Assembly: GCF_022750635.1 (NCBI RefSeq)
Contig: NZ_JAJKBG010000003.1
Coordinates: 310,001-374,000 of the forward strand
Source: Brevundimonas pishanensis
GTDB taxonomy: Bacteria > Pseudomonadota > Alphaproteobacteria > Caulobacterales > Caulobacteraceae
Reading direction: 5' to 3'
DNA: 64,000 bases
The position numbers and the translations under genes are program-made. Of this stretch, positions 18,436 through 26,642 are shown piece after piece. Below the pieces are notes generated by a model that made no database searches, was not told where the DNA came from, and was given only the letters and a program-made list of their open reading frames with translations. Numbering within the stretch: the stretch's first letter is position 1; every line of letters starts with the position of its first letter.

Positions 18436-19877
18436 ACCGCACCCTTTTGATCGCCCAGCGTGAAGTGCTGGCCTATGTAAAGACGGTCGGGTTCTGGCTG
18501 TCGCTGCTCAGTCTGCCGTTCTTTGCCGTTCTGGGCGGGTTCATGCCGGTCCTGTTGAAACGGGCCGAGCCTCTGCAGCAGTATGCCATTGTCGAAGATG
18601 GTGCCGGAAACGGTACACTGGCGGCCAGCGTGCGTCAGGCGCTGGAAGCGGACTATCAGCGGAACACGCTGTCTTCGCTGGCTTTGGCGGCTGTGGCAGA
18701 GGCCGGGATTACCGGGCGAGATGCCGTGCGCAAGGCTGGCGATACCGGCGGCTATGATGCCGCTTTGGCGGAACTGAAGCGTGTCGCGCCACGGGCCGCG
18801 GCCTCGTTCAAGCAGCCCCGTCGTTCGGTCGTCGAAGTCGAGGCACCGAGTGATCTGGTCGCCGCCGCAGCGGGGACGGCCAAAGACGACATGGCGCGCC
18901 AATGGGTGGACGGGGATGCCACGGTCGGCGAGCACAAGCTGTCGGCTGTTGTCATCCTCTCCGAAAAGAACGGCGCACCTGCGGCTCGCATCTGGTCACG
19001 TCGCGCGGCCAACAACGACGTGGAGGGTATGATCAAATCGGCTCTGGCCGAGGTGAACCGCAAGCAAACCTTTGCAGCCAACGGCGTGGATGCCGATGTG
19101 GTCAAGGCGGTCGAGAGCTATCGGCCGGACGTGACCTTCCTGTCTCCCCGTGCGGCATCTGGCGGTGAGGTCAGCTTCCGCGACCGTCTGCCGATGATCA
19201 TTGGTCTGGTCTGCGGCTTCATGATGTGGTCGCTGATCCTGACGGGAGCCACCATGCTGATGAACGGTGTAATGGAGGAGAAGTCGAACAAGATCCTCGA
19301 GGTCCTGCTGTCGTCGGTAACGGCGACCGAGCTTCTGGTAGGCAAGGTTCTCGGCGTGGCGGTCCTGACCCTCACGGTGATGGGTGGATGGGCCCTGATC
19401 AGCACTGTTGGCCTGTCTGTGACCCTTCCAGAGGTGGCGCGGGACATTGGCTCGGTGATGCTGGCCAACGGGCTGTGGCTCTACCTGCTGCTTTATCTTG
19501 TGGGTGGCTATCTGATGTATGCGGTTTTGTTCGCCGCCATCGGGGCCTTCTGCGAAACGCCGCGTGACGCACAGACCCTGATGGGGCCGGTGATGATGGC
19601 TCTGATCGTGCCGCTGTTGTTCATGCAGATGGCCATTCGTTCGCCGGATGCACTGCTGCTGAAGGTGCTGAGCTTCATCCCGCCTTTCACGCCCTTCATC
19701 ATGTCGGCCCGCGCACCCAGCCAGCCGCCAATGATCGAGGTGATCGGCAGCCTGATCGTGATGTTCGCTTTTGCGGTCCTGATGATGTGGCTGTCGGGGC
19801 GTGCCTTCCGTGCGGGGGCTATGTCCGACGCCAAGCTGTCGTGGAAGTCCTTCCTGGGGGCCATGCGCAGCCAGTAA
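18432..19877 (+). CDS. ABC-2 type exporter permease (NatB-like)
   Basis: The 481-residue product has one N-terminal membrane segment (residues 15-40), a large soluble region, and about five hydrophobic segments from residue 250 to the end, including MIIGLVCGFMMWSLILTG. This is the usual fold of ABC-2 permeases such as NatB. Conserved MEEKSNKILEVLLSSVT follows the second membrane segment, as in the NatB/YhaP group. It is translated coupled to the ATPase gene upstream. Two hairpins lie downstream. The substrate is not known. Confidence 0.9.
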   Translation: MNRTLLIAQREVLAYVKTVGFWLSLLSLPFFAVLGGFMPVLLKRAEPLQQYAIVEDGAGNGTLAASVRQALEADYQRNTLSSLALAAVAEAGITGRDAVRKAGDTGGYDAALAELKRVAPRAAASFKQPRRSVVEVEAPSDLVAAAAGTAKDDMARQWVDGDATVGEHKLSAVVILSEKNGAPAARIWSRRAANNDVEGMIKSALAEVNRKQTFAANGVDADVVKAVESYRPDVTFLSPRAASGGEVSFRDRLPMIIGLVCGFMMWSLILTGATMLMNGVMEEKSNKILEVLLSSVTATELLVGKVLGVAVLTLTVMGGWALISTVGLSVTLPEVARDIGSVMLANGLWLYLLLYLVGGYLMYAVLFAAIGAFCETPRDAQTLMGPVMMALIVPLLFMQMAIRSPDALLLKVLSFIPPFTPFIMSARAPSQPPMIEVIGSLIVMFAFAVLMMWLSGRAFRAGAMSDAKLSWKSFLGAMRSQ

Positions 19878-19907
19878 GGCTCGCATTGGACATTGGTCCA
19901 AGACGGC

Positions 19908-19937
19908 AAAAAGGCGGGCTTCGGGCCCGCCTTTTTT
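19908..19937 (+). terminator. Intrinsic terminator after the ABC exporter pair
   Basis: AAAAAGGCGGGC pairs with GCCCGCCTTTTTT across a TTCG-type loop. Confidence 0.9.
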
Positions 19938-19969
19938 ATGCCTGTCGCCGAGACGGGGAGCAGGCAAAA

Positions 19970-20005
19970 GAAAACCCGCCCTGCGCAATCGCGGGGCGGG
20001 TTTTC
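19970..20005 (-). terminator. Intrinsic terminator of rpsU
   Basis: On the minus strand GAAAACCCGCCC pairs with GGGCGGGTTTTC and ends in a T run. It lies 29 bases past the rpsU stop. Confidence 0.8.
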
Positions 20006-20033
20006 TAGAAGCCATTGAAAGGGCGTCGCTGTA

Positions 20034-20267
20034 TTAGCGGCCGCGACCCTTCGGTGCCGGCAGCAGGCCTTCGCGTTGTGCACGCTTGCGAGCCAGCTTA
20101 CGAGCGCGACGGACAGCTTCTGCCTTTTGACGGGCGCGCTTTTCCGACGGCTTTTCAAAGTGCACGTGACGCTTCATTTCGCGGAAGCTGCCTTCACGTT
20201 GCATTTTCTTTTTCAGAGCCTTGAGGGCCTGATCGACATTGTTGTCGCGAACGAAAATCTGAACCAG
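20034..20267 (-). CDS. rpsU: 30S ribosomal protein S21, apparent CTG start codon
   Basis: The 77-residue product is an S21 protein: [20 protein letters not shown] then [20 protein letters not shown], followed by a basic C-terminal tail typical of alphaproteobacteria. The family begins M-V-Q-I-F-V. Here the codon before valine is CTG at 20267-20265, with an excellent ribosome binding site AGGAG eight bases upstream. No ATG, GTG or TTG lies in frame between the ribosome binding site and the conserved start, so CTG initiation is the simplest reading. A longer frame from 20435 is not supported by the family. It is divergent from COQ9. Confidence 0.92.
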   Translation of the reverse strand: MVQIFVRDNNVDQALKALKKKMQREGSFREMKRHVHFEKPSEKRARQKAEAVRRARKLARKRAQREGLLPAPKGRGR

Positions 20268-20459
20268 GGTTCTCTCTCCTTTGGCCGCCCGCCGCGTCCT
20301 TTTGAAGGGAAGACGGGCAGACAAAACAAAATTCTGGTCCAAAGAGACGGGCCCCTTTGGATGAAGGCGGCGGAATACATGATCTTTGGGGGACTGTCCA
20401 GCCAACGCCGACAATCGTGATGGGTCGAAACCCAATCATTCTGCGGGTATTGTAGGTGA

Positions 20460-21161
20460 ATGACCGATACTTCGCACACCACCGAGACATCGAACGGCCA
20501 AGAGCACGCAGCCAAGGGCCCTGCGGACTGGGCAATTCGGACCGAACAAGCGGTTCTGGACGCGGCAATTGCCCGCGCGGGGCGTCTGGGTTGGAACAGC
20601 CAGCTTGTACGCGCGGCATGCGAAGCCGAGGGACTTTCCCTTGGAGATCAAGAGCTTCTGATTCCCCACGGGGCACGCGATCTGGCCGCTTTGTTGTCCC
20701 GTCGCCACGATGAGGCAGCCCTGAAGGCACTGGAGGCGACGCCTGCGCACACTCTGAAGATTCGCGAACGAATCGCGGCGACGCTTTCGGCCCGTCTGGA
20801 GGCGGCGGCCAACGATGCCGAGGCGTCGAAAAAATGCGCCGGCTTCCTCGCGCTTCCATTTAACGCTGATCTTGGAATCAGCCTGACGTGGGAAACCGCC
20901 GACAAGCTGTGGCGCTGGGCGGGGGATACGGCCACTGACCAGAACCATTATTCCAAACGCACCATCCTGAGCGGCATTCTGGCTCCGGCCCTAACCATCC
21001 GCCTGTTCGAGGGCATGGAGGCCGCAGACAAGTTCTGCGCCCGTCGCATCGAGAATGTGATGCAGTTCGAAAAGTGGAAGGCGGGCAAGGACTTCGACGC
21101 GCCGATGCGCAAGATCACCGACTTCCTTGGTCGTATGCGATACGGTCCCAAGGCCGGATAA
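20460..21161 (+). CDS. COQ9 family protein (ubiquinone biosynthesis accessory)
   Basis: The 233-residue product matches COQ9: an N-terminal TetR-like helical part (AVLDAAIARAGRLGWN) and the conserved C-terminal lipid-binding helical region with WETADKLWRWAGD and HYSKRTILSGI. COQ9 binds a lipid and helps COQ7 hydroxylate the quinone ring in ubiquinone synthesis. The divergent layout with rpsU is common in alphaproteobacteria. The ATG at 20460 has only a weak ribosome binding site. It ends just before a bidirectional hairpin shared with purK. Confidence 0.9.
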   Translation: MTDTSHTTETSNGQEHAAKGPADWAIRTEQAVLDAAIARAGRLGWNSQLVRAACEAEGLSLGDQELLIPHGARDLAALLSRRHDEAALKALEATPAHTLKIRERIAATLSARLEAAANDAEASKKCAGFLALPFNADLGISLTWETADKLWRWAGDTATDQNHYSKRTILSGILAPALTIRLFEGMEAADKFCARRIENVMQFEKWKAGKDFDAPMRKITDFLGRMRYGPKAG

Positions 21162-21162
21162 G

Positions 21163-21193
21163 AAAAAGGGCCGCTCAAATGAGCGGCCCTTTT
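21163..21193. terminator. Bidirectional terminator between COQ9 and purK
   Basis: AAAAAGGGCCGCTC pairs with GAGCGGCCCTTTT, with A and T tracts on both sides, between converging genes. Confidence 0.9.
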
Positions 21194-21195
21194 GA

Positions 21196-22281
21196 TTAGA
21201 GGCGTTCCAGCACCTTGTTGATGTGGGCCATCTTGCGACCCTCGCGGGCTTCGCGCTTGCCGTAGAAATGCAGGTGGGTGTCCGGATCGGACGCCATGGC
21301 GTGCCAGTCGTTGATTTCGTGGCCCAGCAGATTGGTCATCTCGATCTTGGCATGGGCTTTGGTCGACCCCAGCGGCCAGCCTGCGATGGCACGAATCTGT
21401 TGCTCGAACTGGTCACAGCCACAGCCGTCCTGCGTCCAGTGGCCGGTGTTGTGAACGCGCGGAGCAATCTCGTTGACCAGAAGCGTGCCGCCCAGATCGA
21501 ACAGCTCGACTCCGATCACGCCCACATAGTCTAGACCGTTCAGAATGGAGGTGGCGATTTCGACGGCGCGGGCTTGTGTGGCGTCATCCACTTCGACCGG
21601 AGCGATGGTGGTGCGCAGGATACCGTTCTCGTGGATGTTCTGGCCCAGCGGATAGACGGAAACGCTGCCGTCCGTACCGCGTGCAGCAATCACCGACAGT
21701 TCGCGCACGAACGATGCGCGGACTTCAAGGATAGACGGCTTGTTACCGACTGCAGCCAGCGCGGCCTGGGCTTCGGCGGCGTCCTTGATCCACACCTGAC
21801 CCTTACCGTCATAGCCTTCGCGGCGGGTTTTCAGCAGGGCAGGGAGGCCGAGCTTTTCGATGGCGACGGTCAGGTCGTTCAGGTCATCGACCTTGGCGAA
21901 ACCGACCGTGGTCGCGCCGACGCTGTTGAGGAAGGTCTTTTCGGTGACGCGATCCTGAGCGGTGGCCAGCGCACGGCCGTTGGGAGCCACGCGCACGCCC
22001 TCGGCTTCCAGCACGGCGACGACGGAGGCGGGGACGTTCTCGAACTCGGTTGTCACCACGTCACTGAGGGCGGCCAGCTTTTTCAGGCCGTCCACGTCAT
22101 CGTATGCGGCCTGAATATGGTGGGCGGCAACGCGGGACGCAGGGCAATCGGCCTGCGGCTCCAGAATCGCGACGTCGAAGCCCAGCGTCGATGCGGCCTC
22201 GGCCAGCATGCGCCCCAATTGGCCGCCGCCAAGGATACCAATGGTGGAACCGGGGGGCAGGACGGCAATCGGGGCAGTCAT
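21196..22281 (-). CDS. purK: 5-(carboxyamino)imidazole ribonucleotide synthase PurK
   Basis: The 361-residue ATP-grasp enzyme begins with TIGILGGGQLGRMLAEAA. It carries the ATP-grasp block LPALLKTRREGYDGKGQ and the metal-binding C-terminal region VNEIAPRVHNTGHWT, which are PurK hallmarks. It carboxylates AIR to N5-CAIR using ATP and bicarbonate in purine synthesis. PurE, encoded five bases upstream, then moves the carboxyl group. The length is standard. Confidence 0.97.
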   Translation of the reverse strand: MTAPIAVLPPGSTIGILGGGQLGRMLAEAASTLGFDVAILEPQADCPASRVAAHHIQAAYDDVDGLKKLAALSDVVTTEFENVPASVVAVLEAEGVRVAPNGRALATAQDRVTEKTFLNSVGATTVGFAKVDDLNDLTVAIEKLGLPALLKTRREGYDGKGQVWIKDAAEAQAALAAVGNKPSILEVRASFVRELSVIAARGTDGSVSVYPLGQNIHENGILRTTIAPVEVDDATQARAVEIATSILNGLDYVGVIGVELFDLGGTLLVNEIAPRVHNTGHWTQDGCGCDQFEQQIRAIAGWPLGSTKAHAKIEMTNLLGHEINDWHAMASDPDTHLHFYGKREAREGRKMAHINKVLERL

Positions 22282-22286
22282 ACGCT

Positions 22287-22778
22287 TTAGTCCTCGACGG
22301 TTTCGAGTACGGATTCGGTCTGGGCGGCGCGGAAGTCGCTGAGGCGCTGGGCAATGTCCTCGTCCGACAGGGCGAGGATTTGCGCGGCCAAAATACCGGC
22401 ATTGGTGGCACCAGCCTCGCCGATGGCGAGGGTGGCAACCGGAACGCCGCCCGGCATCTGGACGATGGAAAGCAGGCTATCCATGCCCTTAAGAGCCTTG
22501 GACTGCACCGGAACGCCCAGCACCGGCAGATCGGTCATGGAGGCCGCCATACCGGGCAGGTGGGCCGCACCGCCGGCACCGGCGATGATGACCTTATAGC
22601 CGTTGGACTTGGCCGAGGTAGCGAAGTCGTACAGGCGATGGGGGGTGCGGTGGGCGCTGACGACCATAGCCTCCCACGCAACGCCGAGCTGATCGAGCTT
22701 GTCGGCGGCCAGCTTCATTGTCGGCCAGTCCGAACGGCTGCCCATGATGATGGCGACAGGCGGGGTGGAGGCGGTCAT
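22287..22778 (-). CDS. purE: N5-CAIR mutase PurE
   Basis: The 163-residue product carries the PurE class I signatures [12 protein letters not shown] near the start, [12 protein letters not shown] and [14 protein letters not shown]. It isomerises N5-CAIR to CAIR and forms an octamer in other bacteria. It is first in a two-gene purEK operon, with five bases between its stop and purK. Confidence 0.97.
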   Translation of the reverse strand: MTASTPPVAIIMGSRSDWPTMKLAADKLDQLGVAWEAMVVSAHRTPHRLYDFATSAKSNGYKVIIAGAGGAAHLPGMAASMTDLPVLGVPVQSKALKGMDSLLSIVQMPGGVPVATLAIGEAGATNAGILAAQILALSDEDIAQRLSDFRAAQTESVLETVED

Positions 22779-22905
22779 GCTGAATAGCTCCCCATGCAGA
22801 AAGTGGCCGCTTATAGCAGGCGCGTTGCGTCCGCAACCAAGACCGTTAATGTGATGGGTCTAAAACCCAACACTCTTGAATAGCTTTGTTAGGCCGGAGC
22901 CCGAA

Positions 22906-23490
22906 TTGGTCGAACTGTTAGCCAGTGATCGTGCGAGCCTGATCGCGCAGATCGAGCAGTTGCGTAACGAGGTCAGCAACCTGCGGGCAAGAGCTGAACG
23001 CGCCGAAGCGCTGGCCGATCACGATGTGCTGACGCCGACCCTTAACCGCCGGGGTTTTCTGGATAATTTAACGCGCGTAATGGCCTATTGCCGCCGTCAC
23101 AAGCTTGATGCGGCGCTGCTCTATCTGGATTTGGACGACTTTAAAAAGATCAACGACTGTCATGGCCATCCGGCCGGGGACGCCGCCCTCATCGCTGTGG
23201 CCAACCTGCTATTGGCGGGTGTGCGCGAATCGGATGCCGTGGGGCGCATGGGCGGGGATGAATTCTGCGTCCTTCTGATTGATGCCAATATGGAGGCTGC
23301 GCGTCACAAGGCTGATGAGTTAGCCAAGCGTCTGGACGAAGGGGGCTTTATCTGGGGCGATCGTCGTTACAGCCTGTCCGGCTCTATTGGCCTGAAGCCA
23401 TTGTCCGATCAGCCCGATCCCGAGACCTGGGTGGCCGAGGCCGATGCCGCCATGTGGTTGCGCAAGGGGGCGGACCTTGCGGCCCGCTAA
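22906..23490 (+). CDS. Short diguanylate cyclase (GGDEF domain)
   Basis: The product has a short helical N-terminus (IAQIEQLRNEVSNLRARAER) that is probably a coiled-coil dimerisation element, then a full GGDEF domain. The DDFKKINDCHGHPAGD block and the intact active motif GGDEF (in RMGGDEFCVLL) support real c-di-GMP synthesis. No inhibitory RxxD site stands just before the GGDEF loop. I prefer the TTG at 22906 because GGAG lies six bases upstream. A TTG at 22876 is an alternative with no such site. With no sensory domain, activity must be set by dimerisation or a partner protein. Confidence 0.88.
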   Translation: MVELLASDRASLIAQIEQLRNEVSNLRARAERAEALADHDVLTPTLNRRGFLDNLTRVMAYCRRHKLDAALLYLDLDDFKKINDCHGHPAGDAALIAVANLLLAGVRESDAVGRMGGDEFCVLLIDANMEAARHKADELAKRLDEGGFIWGDRRYSLSGSIGLKPLSDQPDPETWVAEADAAMWLRKGADLAAR

Positions 23491-23560
23491 CGGCTAAGTC
23501 GCAGTTGTCAGCCGCAAGCTGTCCCTCTAAGTCGTGGTGACGACGTACAGGGGACCGAGG

Positions 23561-24034
23561 ATGAGCGCATCGGAATACAAGCTTGATGAAGCCGATCGCC
23601 GCATCCTGCGCGTGTTGCAGCAGGACGGCCGGATTACCAATCAGGACCTTGCTGCCGCCTGCAATATGTCGGCGTCGTCGTGCTTCGAGCGGGTGCGTCG
23701 ACTGCGCGAGAAGGGTGTGATCCTTGGCTATACGGCCCTGATCGACCCGAAATACGCAGAGCGTGAACTGCTGATCTTTATCGAAGTGCTGCTGGACCGC
23801 ACCACGTCGGACATTTTCGATCAGTTCGCAGCCCGTATCCGTCGCTCTCCCGAGGTGCTGGAGTGCCACATGGTGGCGGGCGGCTTCGACTATCTGGTCA
23901 AGGTGCGCATGAAGGATATGGCGGCATACCGCGCCTTCCTGGCCGACACCCTGGTGATCATGCCGGGCGTTCGCGAAACGCGTACTTATGCGGTGATGGA
24001 AGAGGTCAAGGACACCTCGGTCCTGCCGCTCTAG
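23561..24034 (+). CDS. Lrp/AsnC family transcriptional regulator
   Basis: The 157-residue product has an N-terminal helix-turn-helix (DEADRRILRVLQQDGRITNQ and SASSCFERVRRLREKGVILGY) and a C-terminal amino-acid sensing domain with the motif VAGGFDYLVKVR. This matches the Lrp family closely. It has a strong GGGACCGAGG before the ATG. No target gene stands next to it, so it may act on distant genes or on itself. The ligand is not determinable from sequence. Confidence 0.93.
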   Translation: MSASEYKLDEADRRILRVLQQDGRITNQDLAAACNMSASSCFERVRRLREKGVILGYTALIDPKYAERELLIFIEVLLDRTTSDIFDQFAARIRRSPEVLECHMVAGGFDYLVKVRMKDMAAYRAFLADTLVIMPGVRETRTYAVMEEVKDTSVLPL

Positions 24035-24040
24035 GCGTTA

Positions 24041-24265
24041 TCAGGCGATAATGTCGGGCAGGATCTGGTCGCGGATTTTCACGATCTCTTCCTTGAGGAC
24101 CAGCTTCTTGCGTTTTAGACGCGCGATCATCAGCTGATCGGGCGAAGGCATCTGGCCCAGTGCCTCGATGGATGCATCCAGATCGGCGTGCTCTTGCTGG
24201 AGCAGAGCCAGCTTTTTCAGCAGCTCTTTCTCTTGTTCGGTCTGGATCGGATCGTGGTCGTTCAT
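24041..24265 (-). CDS. YdcH family (DUF465) small helical protein
   Basis: The 74-residue product is nearly all charged helix, with the DUF465-type pattern LLQQEHADLDASIEALGQ followed by LKRKKLVLKEEIVKIRDQI, including the conserved KKLRLK-like stretch. Members of this family are of unknown function. A second, shorter member is encoded at 25520. It converges on the Lrp gene with only six bases between the stops, leaving no room for a separate terminator. Confidence 0.85.
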   Translation of the reverse strand: MNDHDPIQTEQEKELLKKLALLQQEHADLDASIEALGQMPSPDQLMIARLKRKKLVLKEEIVKIRDQILPDIIA

Positions 24266-24304
24266 GTCAGTCCCCGCGCGTGCAGGCTTATACCCGAGTG
24301 AGGG

Positions 24305-24769
24305 TCAGGCTGAAAGCCGATCCGCCAAAGTGGTCAGTGCAGGGCGGGGGACAGTTTTGTCCCACTGTTTGGCTACGCTAACCAATCCATCAATGATCGG
24401 GCGGGGGGCGGCTGTGACTGCGGGGGCTTCGCTCTCTAGCTGGGCCAGCAGGTGCCGCTCAGCGGCCAACTCGACTGCTTTGACCTGCTCGCGCACGGCT
24501 TCGCGGGCGGCGCTGTCCAGATCGGGCATCGGCTTTTTCAGCGTCCGACGTATGGCGCGAAGGGGCGCAATGGTCGTGTCCTGCCATGCGCGGGCAACAT
24601 CGCAGGCGGCTTCGACTTGGTCATCGTCTGGACGGCGCCCCGTCTCGGCGCACCACGCCGCCCACAGCAGAAGACAGACGTTCTGGTCGAAATAGTCCTG
24701 AAGCTGCAAGCAGGCTTCGGAAACACCTTCGCGGCCATAGGCTTTGACCGCCCACTCCCACAGTGTCAT
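24305..24769 (-). CDS. TIGR02444 family protein (DUF2390)
   Basis: The product of about 154 residues begins MTLWEWAVKAYGREGVSEAC and continues LQDYFDQNVCLLLWAAWCAE, the signature of the TIGR02444/DUF2390 family of uncharacterised proteobacterial proteins. Its ATG at 24769 overlaps the ubiX stop as ATGA, so the two are translationally coupled and share a transcript. A longer frame from 24811 overlaps ubiX and is less likely. Function is unknown. Confidence 0.85.
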   Translation of the reverse strand: MTLWEWAVKAYGREGVSEACLQLQDYFDQNVCLLLWAAWCAETGRRPDDDQVEAACDVARAWQDTTIAPLRAIRRTLKKPMPDLDSAAREAVREQVKAVELAAERHLLAQLESEAPAVTAAPRPIIDGLVSVAKQWDKTVPRPALTTLADRLSA

Positions 24770-25383
24770 CCGGCATCGCCCCGTTCGCCGGTTCCCTTCA
24801 GGCCTTCCCACCGGCGCACAGGCGACCAGTCCAGACCGAACAGGTCTAGTGCACGGCCGACAGACTGATCGACAATCTCTTCGACGGACTGCGGGCGGGT
24901 GTAGTGGGCAGGCAGGGGCGGCGTGATGATCGCGCCCATTTCGGTCAGGCTGGTCATGGTACGCAGGTGACCCAGATGCAGCGGCGTCTCGCGCACCAGG
25001 AGCGCCAGCGTCCGGCGCTCTTTCAGTACGACATCTGCGGCGCGGGTCAGCAGGGTCGAGGTTACGCCGGTGGCGATCTCGCTCATGGTCCTTACCGAGC
25101 AGGGCGCGATCAACATGCCCAGAGTGCGGAACGAGCCCGAGGCGATCGTCGCCCCGACGTCGGCAATGCGGTGAACCACGCTGGCCTTGGAGGTGACGTC
25201 GTCCAGCGTCAGATCAGTTTCTTGTGAAAGGGTCAGGACCGCTGCGCGCGACATTACCAGATGGCTCTCGATGCCCAATTCCTTGAGCGCATCGAGCGCG
25301 CGCACGCCGTAAATCACGCCAGATGCACCGGAAATCCCGACGATCATCCTGCGCGGCGTCGACTGAACAACGGTAGAGTTCAC
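24766..25383 (-). CDS. ubiX: Flavin prenyltransferase UbiX
   Basis: The 205-residue product has the UbiX motifs IVGISGASGVIYGVRALDAL near residue 14, FRTLGMLIAPCSVRTMSEIA and TPLHLGHLRTM. It attaches a dimethylallyl group to reduced FMN to make the prenylated flavin used by UbiD-type decarboxylases in ubiquinone synthesis. The start is GTG at 25383; an internal ATG twelve codons later is also possible. The C-terminal part extends a little past typical UbiX. No ubiD lies beside it in this window. Confidence 0.95.
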   Translation of the reverse strand: MNSTVVQSTPRRMIVGISGASGVIYGVRALDALKELGIESHLVMSRAAVLTLSQETDLTLDDVTSKASVVHRIADVGATIASGSFRTLGMLIAPCSVRTMSEIATGVTSTLLTRAADVVLKERRTLALLVRETPLHLGHLRTMTSLTEMGAIITPPLPAHYTRPQSVEEIVDQSVGRALDLFGLDWSPVRRWEGLKGTGERGDAG

Positions 25384-25519
25384 AACATTGACCCTTTCGG
25401 TTCCTACGGTTCACGCCGTGGGGCAGAGATGAAGCGAAGCCGTTTCACTGGAATGTGATTCCCACTTCGCGAAATCCCTGCGCTCACTGTGTGGTCCCTT
25501 AGCTATGGAGGCGCAAGCC

Positions 25520-25693
25520 ATGACCATTGAGGCGCGTATTCGCGAGTTGGGTAACCGGCACCGGAACCTGGACGACGCAATCCAGCAGGAGGTTCGACGG
25601 CCCGCCGCAGATGCCACCCGATTGCGAGAACTCAAACAGCAGAAGCTGAGGCTTAAGGAAGAGATCAGTTCCCTCGAAAGTCGACCGCACTGA
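25520..25693 (+). CDS. Short YdcH-like (DUF465) protein
   Basis: The 57-residue product begins MTIEARIRELGNRHRNLDDA and contains LRELKQQKLRLKEEISSLES, the conserved DUF465 charged-helix pattern. The ATG at 25520 is supported by GGAGG eight bases upstream. It is the second member of this family within 1.5 kb. The function of the family is unknown. A terminator follows at 25711. Confidence 0.85.
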   Translation: MTIEARIRELGNRHRNLDDAIQQEVRRPAADATRLRELKQQKLRLKEEISSLESRPH

Positions 25694-25710
25694 TCCGAAA
25701 CTGAATATGA

Positions 25711-25747
25711 GAAAGGCCCCGAAGCCGAGACTTCGGGGCCTTTTTTC
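25711..25747. terminator. Terminator between the short YdcH-like gene and trcR
   Basis: GAAAGGCCCCGAAG pairs with CTTCGGGGCCTTTTTTC. It can serve both converging genes. Confidence 0.9.
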
Positions 25748-25763
25748 ATGCACGCGAGCGCGA

Positions 25764-26432
25764 TTAGTCGCGCGAGCCGAACACCGATTCAGCGGTCGGT
25801 TCACCGGCACCAAAGCGGTTCGGTTCGTCTTCTTCGAAGATGACGACCGGCTCTTCGGTTTCGGTGACAACCGGTTGGAGGATGCCGTTCTTGGCGTCTT
25901 CTTTGGCCTTCTTGTCAGCAGCCTTGCGGACGACTTCGTCCAGTTGCAGCTGGCCGACGAGGCCGAGGGTCACCGGATCGACCGGCTTGATGTTGGCCGA
26001 GTTCCAGTGGGTGCGGTTACGCACCGACTCGATGGTGGCCTTGGTGGTGCCCAGCAGCTTGCCGATTTGGGCGTCCGGCACTTCCGGGTGGTTGCGAACG
26101 AACCACATGATGGCGTCCGGACGGTCCTGACGGCGCGACACAGGTGTGTATTTCGGCGGAGCCTTGGCAGGCTTCAGCAGTTCGGCGTGGCGGCTGACCA
26201 CAGCCTTCATGCGGTAAGCCGTGTCGTTCTGGGCTTTTTCCAGTTCTTCACGGGTGAGCTGGCCGTTGACGATCGGGTCAGCGCCGCGAATGTCGCGAGC
26301 CACGTCGCCATCGGCGATGCCACGAACTTCCAGCGGGTGCAGGCCGCAGAAGTCGGCAATCTGCTCGAACGTCAGCGAGGTGTTTTCCACCAGCCAGACC
26401 GCAGTGGCCTTGGGCATCAGGATCTCGGTCAT
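25764..26432 (-). CDS. trcR: TrcR/DUF1013 family regulator
   Basis: The 222-residue product matches the DUF1013 family, annotated in alphaproteobacteria as cell-cycle transcriptional regulator TrcR. It starts MTEILMPKATAVWLVENTSL, with the hallmark TFEQIADFCGLHPLEVRGIA and DAQIGKLLGTTKATIESVRN, which look like two HTH-type segments. The C-terminal quarter is acidic. The gene symbol follows the family name and not direct evidence for this strain. A 210-base gap upstream leaves room for its own promoter. Confidence 0.85.
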   Translation of the reverse strand: MTEILMPKATAVWLVENTSLTFEQIADFCGLHPLEVRGIADGDVARDIRGADPIVNGQLTREELEKAQNDTAYRMKAVVSRHAELLKPAKAPPKYTPVSRRQDRPDAIMWFVRNHPEVPDAQIGKLLGTTKATIESVRNRTHWNSANIKPVDPVTLGLVGQLQLDEVVRKAADKKAKEDAKNGILQPVVTETEEPVVIFEEDEPNRFGAGEPTAESVFGSRD

Positions 26433-26642
26433 GGGCTTATATCCCGGTGGTTCAGGCCCGTTTCCGGGCGTTGGATACGACGGCGCCCGACCTTTTCGGC
26501 CGGGCGCGATGAACTGACTATAGGCTTATTTCGTTCAAAAGAAAACGTAGTCTGCCTGTTGCGTACAGCGTCTGTTCACAAAGAACGGTGCAATACGGCA
26601 TCGAGAGCGCAACTTTGCGCACAAGAACGAGAAGGAAACGTC

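Noticed and set aside
18996..20015. 339-codon minus-strand frame across the ABC permease and terminators
   Set aside because: It reads through two terminators and is antisense to a clear permease.
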